From NCBI GenBank assembly GCA_019915135.1, contig JAHLMK010000016.1, positions 806,001-870,000 on the forward strand: 64,000 bases of DNA, given 5' to 3'. The notes under the pieces are model-generated. The model saw only the letters and a program-made list of their open reading frames with translations. It was not told where the DNA came from and ran no database searches. The stretch comes from Strobilurus pachycystidiatus (Eukaryota; Basidiomycota; Agaricomycetes; Agaricales; Physalacriaceae). Shown piece after piece: positions 9,740 to 20,735 of this stretch. Positions within the stretch are counted from its first letter, which is position 1. Each line of letters opens with the position of its first letter. Made by a program: the position numbers and the translations under genes.

Positions 9740-12700
9740 CTAACTCAACTCAGCTCGGCGCGCCTAGACATCGTTAGTTCAGAGTGAGGAAGGAAGAAAG
9801 AAAGAAACGTACACTCTAATAGTATCATACAAGAACTTGTAACTCCTCAAGTTCCCTTTCAGCCGCCTGATGTCGAGACTGAACGTATCAGTGAGGCGAT
9901 CGATCCTAGTGAGCTCGACAGAAAACCGAACTTCGTCACCGACATCTTCAGTTGGATCACCAAAGACAGGCTCAAGCATCGTCCCCGGCTCCGAGACTAA
10001 CACGCTCGAATTGGGCGTGTCATCCTCGTAGATCCCAGACGCGGATCCAGAGCCGGAGCCTGCTTGCGACGACTGCCGGCGCATCAGCAGGCCACGAAGC
10101 ATACCTCCACCGGTGAAAGACGAATGCGAGGGTACAGGCAAACCCCGTCTGTCAACCTACACAAAATCATCAGTCAATCATGTCCAGAAAATAAAATCCT
10201 AAACACTCAGACTCACCCCGTTGGATGCGGCACTGCCCATCATGTTCACAGCAGCAAGGCCCCCAGACCCAGCAACGCTCCCAATCGACCCAGGCAGCTT
10301 CTTCCGCTTCGTCCTGATGCAGCGATACTTGAACTCACTCTCAAGCTGCACCTCGATCCCCATCCCAACAAGAACCTCCTTGATGTGCTTGATACCTCGG
10401 GCGGCGGGCGCTGCGTGACCATCTCCTGATCCACCGCACCATGATGGATGCGCAACACCCCAGCAGGGTTCTTCGGATGCCGTTCCCCGCCGCCACCACC
10501 ACCACCACCACCAACAGTGACCGAGTTCCTGAACCGCGTAACGAAGCTCGGTGTCGTCGTAGACGTATCCGTGGCGCTAGAGGGAGTCCGCTGGGGAACC
10601 CCAACAGGTGTATTCCGACCCGAAGTCGACCGGTGGGCGCTCGGCGTGACTTGGACGGACGTCGCCCTCTGTTGCGTACTAGAGACCGAATGTTGGTTGA
10701 CCGTGCTCGAGGACTCGTTCTGGCGGTTGTATCGCTCTGACCCGGACGGCTCCTCGTCGTGATTAGGATCCAAGACGCTAGCAGAGTCGCGCGCCTTGCT
10801 CCTGCTCCTGAACCACTGCATCACCTTCTTCGCCTTGCCGGTGGATGCCTGCATGCCATTCGCACGATGAGGATCTGCCGAATCGTCCAGATCCATGGTC
10901 CTTCCGCGAGATGACACTTCGTTGTACGAGGCTGGAGCGGCGCTCTGCGGGGCAGGTTCCGGTGTCGTTTTCTCGGAAGACATCGCAGACACCGGCGTGG
11001 TCGCCGACTTGCCTTTACGGCCCTTTATCGTACGCCCAATCATTACCGTCAACGAACTCCTCCTGCTCTTCTTCTCGCTGGACGGTGCGATAGACTGCGC
11101 GCTTTCTTTATCGCTCGCCGCCGGGGATAGAAGGGTGCTCGAACCGCCATTGGAGTCGGTGCCGGTGAGGCCCTTGTAGGCAGATGGCGAGCGGTTGTGC
11201 TTGCTGGTTTTGGAAGACGCTTGCGATTCCTTGTCCTTCTCAGCCTCCTCGCCTTCTGGCGACGCAAAGACCACAGGCGTTTCAGGTGGACTAGCCAGCG
11301 TGATGCTTGGGGGTTCGACAGCGGGTTGTCGACTGCGAGGTGTGCTCTTGCTAGCAGTCCGCTCACGAGTATGAGACGCGGTCGGAGTGGTGTGCTCGGA
11401 GGCAGTGGGCTGCACAGGAAGTGGCTTGTTGTTCTCAGCGTTCGAAGCGCGACGCTTCTTTTCGGGACTGCGACTGGTACCATTGGTGGTTGCGTCGGAG
11501 GGGCTGTGATTAGCATGCGAGCTTGACGCCTCAGCACGCCTCCTCTCGCGATCGCGATCCTGAGCGTCAGTGGCCCGTTCTTTGCGCGGCGACGGACCGT
11601 CGTATTCAACCTGAACAGTATGTCTGGCAGACCTCTTCGCCTTGCTGACCGGCGCAGGAGGCTCGACGATATCCGAAGAGACCACTCCACTGGGTGCTGC
11701 AAAGGGATCGTCTGGGTCAAGAAGACCGTTATCATACCGAGTAACGGGTGCGGAGACTGGGGGAGGAGACTGGGCAGCAAGCTGGTCGGGAGATGTTTCA
11801 TAGACCAGGCTCGGCTGAGCTGATTGAGTTCGAGAAGATGAGGGAGCATTGGATGAAGCTGAATGGCCGTTTTCGGGGCGGTGACTCTGGGATCTTGCCA
11901 CTCTGTCCGAAGAGGCGGAAGTCTGAGTAGCCCGCATTTGGCGCTGGTAGGCCAATCTCTTCTGCTGATGCTGATCCATGGCGGAGCGCTCAAGGTCTTC
12001 GACCGTACGACCAAACGCAGTGTGGGTGAATCCATCAAGGTCATCACGAGGCATCTCGTAGGCGGATAGCCACGGGTGGGACATGACGTGGTCAAGACTG
12101 GCTCGTCGAGACGGGTCAGGCACCAGCATCATGGAGAGGAGACTTCGGGCATCCTCTGAGATGTAGTCTGGGAAAGACAAGGGTGTGTTGACGATGTATT
12201 TGTACAACAGATTGATGTTGTCGCCGTCTGGGTTGGCTGGATCGTCATCAAAGGGCAGATAGCCGGCAAGCATGGCGTATAGGATAACGCCACAGCTCCA
12301 GATATCAACTGCGCTGCCAACGTAGAGGCCCTCGCTGATAACGAGCTCGGGAGCAGCATAGCAAGGCGAGCCGCAGGATGTCTGCATAAGATCATCGCTG
12401 CGATGTTCGAAGCGATTGGCAAAGCCAAAATCGGTGATGAGGACGTTGCGGTTGCGGTCGAGGAGGAGATTCTCGAGCTTGAGATCGCGGTGGACAATCT
12501 TTTTCTGGTGGATGTACCAGACGCCGGAGATGAGCTGGGAGAAGAGCTTTGCAGCGTCTTTTTCGCGAAGATAGCGGTGGGCAAGGATATGATCAAAGAG
12601 CTCGCCGCCCGAGGCGTACTCGATGATGATGCCGATGTATTTGTCGGTCTCGATAACGTCGTACAGGCGGACAATGTTGGGGTGTTTTAGCGTCTACAGT

Positions 12701-13233
12701 CAGCAAAGTCAGTCAACAAAATCAACAAAAAGTGAGCAAAAATGTAAAAGCCGCACCCTCAGGACCTCAATCTCGCGCTCGACTTTGGACATGCGGACGG
12801 CGGTGTCGATGTTGCCGCGTCGGATGAGCTTGACGGCGACCTCCTCGCCCCACTGGCTGTGTAGGCCGAGCTTGACCTTGCCAAACTCGCCCTCGCCGAG
12901 CGTCTGCAGCAGCAGGTACGGCCCGAATTTGGGGATCGTGCGCTTCGGGTGCGCAGCAGCGTAGGCGACGGCGGCGGGGTGCGAGTAGACGTCTGTGTAG
13001 GGCGTCTGCCCTTCCTGGCTGCGCTCCTTGCCGTTCTGGCGGGGCTGCTCGTGTGTCGACGAGACGACGGTGTGGGACGCCCGCTGGCGCCTGCTCGATG
13101 CTGCCGCGGGCGCCGGCGTTGTTGCAGAGTGCACATTGACCGATACAGGGCGGGAGGCGGCTGCGTTGTTGTGGCGCGACGGACCGGCAGCGCTGTCCGC
13201 GGCGGGTATCTGGAGGCTCGAGGACGGGGCCAT
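9740..13233 (-). CDS. Kin4/Frk1-like Ser/Thr kinase with KA1 C-terminus, apparent frameshift
   Basis: Family knowledge: Kin4-type kinases act in the spindle-position checkpoint and in stress or lipid-linked signalling. The catalytic domain opens FGPYLLLQTLGEGEFGKVKL (P-loop) with lysine in VAVKLIRRG. An intron at 12694-12756 separates EIEVLR from TLKHPNIVRLYDVIE. The catalytic loop is IVHRDLKLENLLLD, DFG is in ITDFGFANRF, and the activation segment reads CGSPCYAAPELV. A long Ser/Pro/Lys-rich linker (about 450 residues) includes a poly-Gly run at about 10490-10515. The tail is KA1-like: VRFSVELTRIDRLTDTFSLD, then the final exon YDTIRARRAELS. Near 10405 the frame changes: PPPEV continues as IKHIKEVLVGMGIEVQLES only after a one-base shift, with no plausible intron. 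The start is set at 13233; an in-frame ATG at 13515 would add about 94 residues. Confidence 0.82.
10488..10516. repeat. CCA/GGT triplet microsatellite in the kinase linker
   Basis: Tandem CCACCACCACCACC-type repeat on the plus strand, encoding a poly-glycine run in the Kin4-like kinase on the minus strand. It may vary in length between strains. Confidence 0.8.
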
Positions 13234-14088
13234 GGGCGAGCTCAACACCGGCGACGACGAAGGCGACGGCGAGGAGGGAAAGTTGAAGTGGTGACAGCTT
13301 GTGACGGTCGGAGAGAAAGACACACGTGCCTTGACTACCAGTACCAGCGACCAAATCAATCGACTCCTGCGCCGGCTTTTCTTTTCGGGCGTCGCTGGCA
13401 TTTCGCTGACAGGAAGACTGGTCTGCGTAGAGATAGCGGTATTATATGTGGCGCCGAAATAATCACCCCACTCTTCCATTGGTCCACGCCATGCTGAAAT
13501 CGACAAGCTGGCCATCTCTGATTGCAGTCTAAATTCTGCGTCTCTTCATTCCAACCCCACGCAACTAACCCAGCGTTGACTCACATCGCGCAACCGTTTC
13601 ACGTTTCAGACTCGCCGCAGACCTCTTCATTCAACAAGGAAACGAACATACATACTTATTAGGGACGATCCGAGCTCTATTGTCCACGAGGACCTCTCAA
13701 CTCGGATGCGCTCTGGCCAGCCACGTAACATGTGTTCGGGTCCCCGAGACTCGACTATACGTGATGAGCGGCTTCTCATAGCGGTCTGCGCATCTGTGTG
13801 ATACCCAGGTGTCTGCCATCAAGTGTCTCAACATCGCACTCAGTCTGCCTCAAACAAGGAAACAATGGTACCATGTAGACATTTCAATCAGTAAATCCGC
13901 AATTGCTATCAAAAAGTGAGTTTGAGTGGGGACAGACACGTATCGTCGATCCATTGCTGACGGCTCCGCTTCAAAGCTTTACATACACAGCGGGCGAGTT
14001 TCTTCGACATGTATATACGTCGAACAAGCTTGATAGATACATCATTATATACAGAAGAACGTCCAATGACAACAAATATACAACACCT
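13234..14088. other. Upstream region of the Kin4-like gene and 3' end of H2A.Z
   Basis: 13234-13515 is open in frame with the kinase start and may be an N-terminal extension or leader. 13516-14088 shows no gene. Confidence 0.45.
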
Positions 14089-14616
14089 TCACTCTTCGGC
14101 CTCGGCCTCCTTTTTCGTCCGTTGCTTGTAACCAGCAGTGAGGGACTTGTGTATGAACGGCAAGACACCACCACCCGCAATGGTAGCCGTGACGAGGGCG
14201 TCCAGTTCCTCGTCGCCCCGGATGGCAAGCTGCAGATGCCGCGGCGTGATACGTTTGACGCGTAGATCTTTAGACGCGTTACCTACAAGACACCAATTAC
14301 TATTAAGACAACGTGTGCCGGATGAGGGAGAAGCATACGAACCAGCAAGCTCCAAGACCTCGGCCGTAAGATATTCGAGAACCGCGGCAGTGTAGATAGC
14401 GGCTTTGGCGCCGATGCGGACGTTATGTTGCGTGCGCACCTTCATGTAGCGGTGTATACGTGCAACTGGGAACTAATAGCGACCGTGTTAGGTGATATTG
14501 ACAAAGGTGACGACATCTACCTGCAGACCAGCCCTCGAGCTCCGCGACTGCTGGACGGATTTTGTAGGTTTGGATCCTTTTCCTCCTCCGCTTTTTGTGG
14601 GAGATTTCGGCGGCAT
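14089..14616 (-). CDS. HTZ1: Histone variant H2A.Z
   Basis: Nucleosome component that replaces H2A at promoters. Three exons with introns at 14473-14520 and 14283-14342. The N-terminal tail [20 protein letters not shown] is lysine-rich and followed by [19 protein letters not shown]. The histone fold contains [21 protein letters not shown], here split by the second intron, and then [20 protein letters not shown]. Assignment to H2A.Z rather than canonical H2A rests on [17 protein letters not shown], the variant's characteristic docking region. It lacks the SQE C-terminus of canonical fungal H2A/H2A.X and ends in an acidic KKEAEAEE tail. About 139 residues, normal for the family. Confidence 0.94.
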
Positions 14617-15010
14617 GTTCAACGTTCAGTCGAGCTACCAATGAGTGTGAGAGATATACCCGGACGGTTATGGACAAACTCCTCACAATATGGATAACAC
14701 TTCAACGCGAGGTGATGTTTACAGTGGGACTCTAATTTCGCCAGTCAAACGCGATCGAATGTATCCCTACACGGCATCGAAACGTCAGTTTTACGTCCCG
14801 GAGCCAAGGAAAGGCGACGGACGCGCGGTGTTGGTGGTTGCGTGAAGGTAGTTGTTTGCCCCTATTGACACTGAAAATTCCCACTCAAAACATAGGCCAT
14901 GTGACCTTCACAGCTTGGTGCTCCGATCGTGTTTAACTTTTTCTTCCGCGGAACGGGCTTGGTGTCGGGCACTCGTCAGCAGGCCCAACTTGTCTTTGGC
15001 TGTGGGTGAC
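14617..15010. other. Divergent promoter region, H2A.Z and unknown gene
   Basis: About 390 bases between two divergent ATGs. No TATA box or repeated histone-type element was recognised. Confidence 0.45.
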
Positions 15011-16423
15011 ATGACCTCTATTCCTTTTTCTGTGTGGCGTATCGGTGCGGGCTTGCCACGCGCTGCCATGTTTCGCTCTGCCAAGCTAGTCAACTATGCC
15101 GACCGTATCAATGGTCTTATGTATAACATCGCTCACGGTACGTGTCAACTCTTTCCGACCGTTGCGTTTGATGTCTGAGGAGATGTAGGCGACTCGTCGG
15201 ATCCAGATTACCCATGTTATGACGGACTGAGGCAAGACAAAGCCTGTATATATGGTCCACCCAACGAGCAATTCAGCATGCGCAAACATCACCTCGTGTC
15301 TCCCTTCGAAGCCGATGTTTCGTGTAGTATTGCTCGGGTCGACTCAGAGAAGCAGGATGTCTCGTGGGACACACTAGCCATGTCTCGACCAGTCCTCGCT
15401 GCAGTCGCCCATGCGAGTCTACACGGTCCCTCGTCTTTCCTTTCTGCCAAAGAGCTCCTCCAACATCGAGAGCCCATTTTAAAGCCACCTTTCCGGACAT
15501 ACAGCGACTCCGAGCCCCTACACCTCCCTTTAAAAGTTTTCTGTTCCAACACTGGAGTCGTCTATCGCGTTACTGCCCCCATCCACTCTGAGACCTTCGC
15601 TGTTGCCGACCCTCTACAGACTATTTACCAACACTACACGAACTCTAAAGACTTCTTTACTAGAAGATGGAATCCGCACCAGAGCATCCAGATCGAGTTT
15701 CCTCTCTCTGTCGATGCTTGTCAACTCCCCACAGGAAACCGCCTCGACACGTATATCATCGATGAGGCCGAGTATGAGACCTCACTTATCCACGTCGAAA
15801 GCCCCGACAGCTCCGGAGATATCCTCATTGTCCACATCCCCGAACCCACGTTCTCTACGTTCAGTGACTCCAAATCCAAACCTGCTTCCCCGGCGTTACA
15901 ATCTATCCTGCGCAACCTTCGTACCCAAGCCAATATATCTCCCTCCACGTCTATTGTAGCCGTCAGAGATGCGGGCTATGAAAGGACGTTGAAGGAAGAC
16001 TTCGTCTGTAACTGCCAGGCCTCACTCGTCGCACAGGCTTTTGACGCGGACTTGACTCCAGACTGCGAGTTGAGCCAGAACGTTTTGGATGCTCTGGGGA
16101 TAGCACATGCTCTACCGGATACTGTTGTTTGGAAGCTTTGGTTTTCTGAGAGCACACAGCACTGTTCGCCGAGGAAGGAGAAATCCATGTATCTCTCCGT
16201 TCTTGGACCGTCGGGGGCGCGTGCGGTATCAATGACCTGCGATGATAAACAGATGCGCGCCCGCTCGGTGTTCTACTCCTTCGGTCCACGGGAGATAATT
16301 CGCGGCGACTTCTTGATTCCTCCCCGTGCTCTGTCTGAGGAAGGGGAGTTATCGATGCCAGATTGGGATTGCGATCCAAACTCGCATTTGTATTGTTATC
16401 CTTACTCGAACCCGTTACTATGA
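15011..16423 (+). CDS. Unknown 412-residue protein
   Basis: Not recognised. Two exons, 15011-15137 and 15189-16423, join at a split Gly codon with consensus donor gtacgt and acceptor gatgtag. The first exon is MTSIPFSVWRIGAGLPRAAM and is mildly amphipathic; it could be a targeting or membrane-associated segment. Residues 60-110 contain cysteines in PCYDGLRQDKACIYGP. The rest is rich in beta-type and loop segments (VVYRVTAPIHSETFAVADPL, GDILIVHIPEPTFSTF), with no transmembrane helix and no motif I can name. The long uninterrupted second exon supports a real gene. It probably belongs to an Agaricomycete-restricted family, which is an inference. Confidence 0.68.
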
Positions 16424-16576
16424 TCTAACCAGTGCTCGTACTAGTCCTCCCTACTCAATATCTACGTAACTCCGCTCTTTGTATAAGTCGCTATCTGTAC
16501 ATGTCCTCCCTACTCCTTCTATTATGTACCTTCTAGTCTTTCACCCTCTGGGAATACTATGCTCTTGCGTAACTTT

Positions 16577-17866
16577 CTAGTCCACGAACCTCAGCAACCC
16601 TTGCCTTGCGACGGAAACGAGAACACCCTCTGCCTTCCTTCTAATGACAGACCACTCATGGCACGGAAACGCGTCCGCGTTCTGGAGCTGCACATCATTG
16701 AGCCAAGGAAATGCCCCTCCTTGATCACCCAACACCTCGTCGATTCTTCGCCAATGTTCGTACTCTTCCTGGCCTGAAAGAAGCTCCGCCAATGGGAAAA
16801 TGAACGTCAACGATTCCAACGCGTTAGGTTGGAAGCTTGAGGCTTCTACGATCGTGCTCCACCACTCTACTGCCCTCGAAGCCGCATGGTCCTCGTGGCA
16901 CCAATCACCTCGCCGACGCGTCTGAATGGAAAGATAGACACGCTTGAAGTGGCTGATATTGAGCGGTACGTCCATCGCGTCTTCCTTATAAACTAGAGAG
17001 AAAGTTCCGTGTCAGTCGGTCGATTGCAACACAACAGGAAGTGGCATACACTTACTGTAACAACCAAGATTGCACCGGAAGTTGTCTAGCTTCGGAAAGT
17101 CCGGGAGGTCCAGTGCATGTTTGAGCGAATGAGCTTGGTCCCAACTAAGGACGGATATCTCGAGGGTGACGAGGTTTGGAAAGACCTTGGGGATGGAGGA
17201 CGGATCGAGGTAAAGTTGGAACTTGTTCAGAGACCGGTCATCAAGCAATAACGAGAGGCTGTCGACAGATTCAAGCTGCGTGTCAACGGTCTGGATTGGA
17301 CCTGCCCCCGGGTCCATAACATTACCAGTGACGGCGCACGCAAACACCTGAACAAACGCCAATGACAGTGTCCTGGCCCTCGTTTTCTCCGCCAATGCCA
17401 GCAGGTATGAGAGGTGCGGAATGTGACAAATGCTCGAGACAGCGAGGCTCGAGAGCGTCGGTGTCTCGAATACCTCGCGCAACACATCGGTCACCAAAGA
17501 CGTCGGACCCCATTTATCCCCACACATCGCGACCTCGAGTTCACGTAAATTGACCAAGCGGCGGAAGACTGTGACGAAAAGCTCCATTGCGGGGAGGGAG
17601 TCGTCCTTGCGTCCTTGTTGGGTCTCATCCAAGACCAAAAGCTGCGTAAAGTAGGATGCAAGATGCGGCGCAGTGTCCAGTAACGCCTGCAGGCGTTTGA
17701 GCTCGGTGCATTTGCCACCGATTTTCAGATAAACGACCCGGAAGAGGCGACGCTGGCTTGGGTACACCCAGCCTCTGTGCACGAGAGAACATGTACGGAG
17801 AGTGGTAGAATCCGTTTCCGAGATGATATACTCGACGAGTTCTTGGGGTAAGACGTTCAAGCACAT
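16577..17866 (-). CDS. F-box protein
   Basis: Putative SCF adaptor. The N-terminus MCLNVLPQELVEYIISETDS followed by TTLRTCSLVHRGWVYPSQRR is a clear F-box, located right at the start as is usual in mushroom F-box proteins. The rest is leucine-rich with irregular LRR-like strands (FPNLVTLEISVLSWDQ, LNKFQLYLDPSSIPKVF). One intron is supported: donor gtaagt after NLGCY near 17054, acceptor ctctag before YKEDAMDVPLNISHF near 16990, phase consistent. The second exon runs to FVD then stop at 16577. About 415 residues. Substrate unknown. Confidence 0.75.
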
Positions 17867-18129
17867 TCTAGGTGAGCCTCAGTAGCGCACAACACCGACA
17901 TCGCCAAATTGCTCGCCTGGGCTGCCCGAGACCTGGGGCCTAATGAGGGTGTTGAAGCACTGAAGTTGCGCTCTGGCCGGGGCAAAGTGCGTACTATCTT
18001 CGCTGGTCATATATAAGGAAAGAAGTGAGTTTAACCCGAAAGAATCCGATAGATGTATCTCGGGCCAGGCATGTAAGGCTCGACATCGGGTATGCAGCAG
18101 CAAACTTGAAGTCCACGTGAGAATCATTA

Positions 18130-18815
18130 CGAACCGACGATAAAGCGCGAATGAACCAAATCTGATGGAGATTGGAGAACGTTCAGGACAGGAACGCAGT
18201 GTTCTTGGGTCCTCAGAGTGAGTCGACGATGACAGGACTGATGAAGTGAGCTGTGTCTACTTCGTGAGGGCGATATTGCCTTGAGACATGCTTGAAGATC
18301 ACAGGGAGAGAGAGTCTTGCTTTCTAACAGCGTAGAGAATTTCTGGGTGCCTGTGCTCAACATTAGTACAAATGTTAGATTCGACCCAGTGAAGCGTACC
18401 CGAAAACTGAACTTGTGTCTGGGTGGTAGATTGGGCTCAAAGTCACGGAGACAAGTGTCGTACAATTGTTTCCTGCTCCACAAGCAGCTTTTCGTGACTG
18501 CACCAGAGAATCGTGGCAGAGATCTGCGCATAGCGTAATGTCGTGTGTGGCCTTTCGAGGTTCGAGGTGGGAAACAAGCCTCGAACAAGCCGGTCTCAAC
18601 GTGTCGTGCCGACGGCCGCTGGGCGGTACCGCAGCCCGACGGCACAACTGAGTTGAGATTTGAGCTGGCAATGTCACACCATCCTGTCCACCATAGTAAA
18701 TGAAGACGACTCAACGGGGAGACAGCCCCTACTCGTCCTGACTGCTGAGGGTCATCGTCGGTCGCCGCGTCCCGTTCTCTTGCCTCGCCGAAATCTTCTA
18801 GCTGCCCGGCCATGA
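18130..18815 (-). pseudogene. Degenerate inverted copy of the 7.14-7.95 kb promoter and kinase 5' end
   Basis: Read on the minus strand, this matches the plus strand from about 7137 to 7955. Shared stretches include GAAGATTTCGGCGAGG, the ATG context TATGCGCAGATCT and the coding block CLRDFEPNLPP. The intron after this block is also retained. The copy keeps an ATG (about 18532) but has diverged in the first exon (MRRSLPRFSGAV) and carries a two-base CT expansion in the second exon that breaks the frame. It ends before the catalytic loop, so no kinase can be made. The intergenic DNA is conserved along with the coding part, which shows a DNA-level segmental duplication rather than a retrocopy. 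Confidence 0.85.
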
Positions 18816-18927
18816 GCTGATCTCAACCGAAGTTGAAAAGAATTGGAGCACTACGTAGCCATAACACGATTGAAGCCAAGTTACAGCAGCTCTGCTATAT
18901 GAATTTGACAACATATCTAGAGGTGTG

Positions 18928-19647
18928 CTACTTGTATGATGCGTCAAGTTCCTCCAAACTCTTGATCCCTGCCTCCATGACATCTATTGGTTGTTTGCCC
19001 TCAACCGAGAAACCTGGCAAATACCTCAACCCAAACTCGCTGACAAAGTTGTCGTAGGTTGTCTTGGGCTTTGTCTGGCACAGGCCCACAAAAACATCCT
19101 GGACCCCCTGACGAAAATTCGTTATTGGGAATACTGCGACGACAGCACGCCACTCTTCGACCGTCAGCACCCCTCCGCCCAAAATATTCGGTCCCAAGAA
19201 GTCCGCAAAGATGCCGATGCTCGTCGCTGCGACTTCCGGCTCCTTGTGCATTGCGATACTAGTCGTGGTATGGAGAGCAATGGAATCCCAGATCAGTTGG
19301 AGTTGTCTCTCCTCGAAAGTATGATCATGGGAATGGGATATAAGGAAGGCTCGAGCAGCGTCGGCGCCGTCGACCTCGAACCGCTTGTCAGCTGAGACGA
19401 GCTCGCCAGTCGGGTCCCAGCCAAGATCGTGCATCAATACTGCGAGGACGAGTAATTCGGTGGAAATTTGTTTCATTGACGGAATTTTGGAGGCGATGAT
19501 GAGCGCAAAGTACGTGCTCCGGATGACATGGTGGAGAGTTGTGATGCCATTATGTGCCTCTACAAAAGATAGCACAGAGGTGACAAGAGGAGAAGAAGGG
19601 AGGGTGATCCCTGCAATTGGCTGAGAGAGCTTCTCTGCGATAGACAT
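18928..19647 (-). CDS. HD-domain protein, cyanamide hydratase-like
   Basis: Single-exon protein of 239 residues starting MSIAEKLSQPIAG at 19647; an upstream in-frame extension to 19788 lacks typical character. Metal-binding HD signatures are visible: TTLHHVIRSTYFAL with the first histidine, then LVLAVLMHDLGWDP with the HD pair. These are followed by HSHDHTFEERQLQLIWDSI and IALHTTTSIAMHKEPEV, which supply further histidines. A C-terminal region ending LRYLPGFSVEG closes the fold. Fungal proteins of this layout are often named cyanamide hydratase or Ddi2/3-like; the true substrate is not determined by sequence alone. The gene sits next to the pseudogene copy at 18.1-18.8 kb. Confidence 0.78.
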   Translation of the reverse strand: MSIAEKLSQPIAGITLPSSPLVTSVLSFVEAHNGITTLHHVIRSTYFALIIASKIPSMKQISTELLVLAVLMHDLGWDPTGELVSADKRFEVDGADAARAFLISHSHDHTFEERQLQLIWDSIALHTTTSIAMHKEPEVAATSIGIFADFLGPNILGGGVLTVEEWRAVVAVFPITNFRQGVQDVFVGLCQTKPKTTYDNFVSEFGLRYLPGFSVEGKQPIDVMEAGIKSLEELDASYK

Positions 19648-20735
19648 AATAGTGAAAGCCTGGTTGGCTTGTTTCCCAAACAGACGTCCATCTTTATACC
19701 AGCATCTCATGCGCGCGCATGGCCGTGCACTAGTCATCAGAGAGAAGGCGAACCCACACCAATTCCCATCGGCCTTTGGGCAGTCCACGAGGAGCAGTGT
19801 TTTCCGAATAAACTAAATGGTGAAGGCACAAACGCGGCCTAAGTATGCAGCTCGGCAGTCGGACGCGTCCCTAGCTACTGACCAAGCCTCGGAAGACATG
19901 TCAGACGAGCCATTCAGTTGAAGTGAAGCGGTCGCACGGAAGGCTAGAGGTTGAGTCATCTGATTACAGTTCGCAGACCTCCCTCACGGAAAAAAAGCTT
20001 ACACGTCTGTAGCAAGTCCTAGTGTCCGCCCAAATGCAATAGAGCTTGCTCTCCCTTCGCGCGGCATGGTGGGTGTCCTAAGTTGAATTGAGTTTCTCAA
20101 CCATGGCGCACAAACCCGGACCGGCTGGACCGGGCCGGGCGCGTGTAATTCCGGTCGGCCCTCTTCTGCTCTCGACCACAAAGATGGTCACTGCCAATTA
20201 CGTCGACAAAGCGCCACAGGACGAGATGAGTAGGATTTCATACTGAGGATGGTGAGATGCAGTAGGTCTCTCACACAACGGCAGAGAGTCCGGACATGCC
20301 AGTCAAGGAACTTGCGTCTGATTTTTAATTCCGTGATTGTTGAATAACTTCGCAGGCATGCTACGATAATACCTGTTCGTTACGATTCATTGCGGACAGC
20401 ATTACCTGTGGCGCATTCTCTTGATGATGAAGAGATGGCAATAGTAGCATCGGGAATCATCAGTATCACGGCTGAGATAGGTACCCCCCAAGGTGTGCCC
20501 GCTCTCAACTGCGCTTTGTCGCCTAATCTCTTCTTTACCGGTTTCGTAGGCTGAGACGTACTCGCTGATCCCATAGATTTGATCATCTTCAACGAAATGA
20601 TATATCAAGCTCTTCCGTCCACACCCTACCTACTGTACCATAGCAATAACCGACATTAGTTTGTTGCCCTTCGATGGATTCTCAGAGGCGCTATGATATA
20701 ACACATCGCGTCCAGTACTCAATTGACAGACTGCA
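19648..20735. other. Intergenic region
   Basis: About 1.1 kb between divergent genes. Short frames on both strands lack conserved features. No repeat or RNA gene recognised. Confidence 0.45.

Noticed and set aside
11049..12095. Long minus-strand frame of about 348 residues
   Set aside because: Lies in another frame of the Kin4-like linker; composition is Arg/Pro/Leu-biased as expected for a shadow frame, with no domain.
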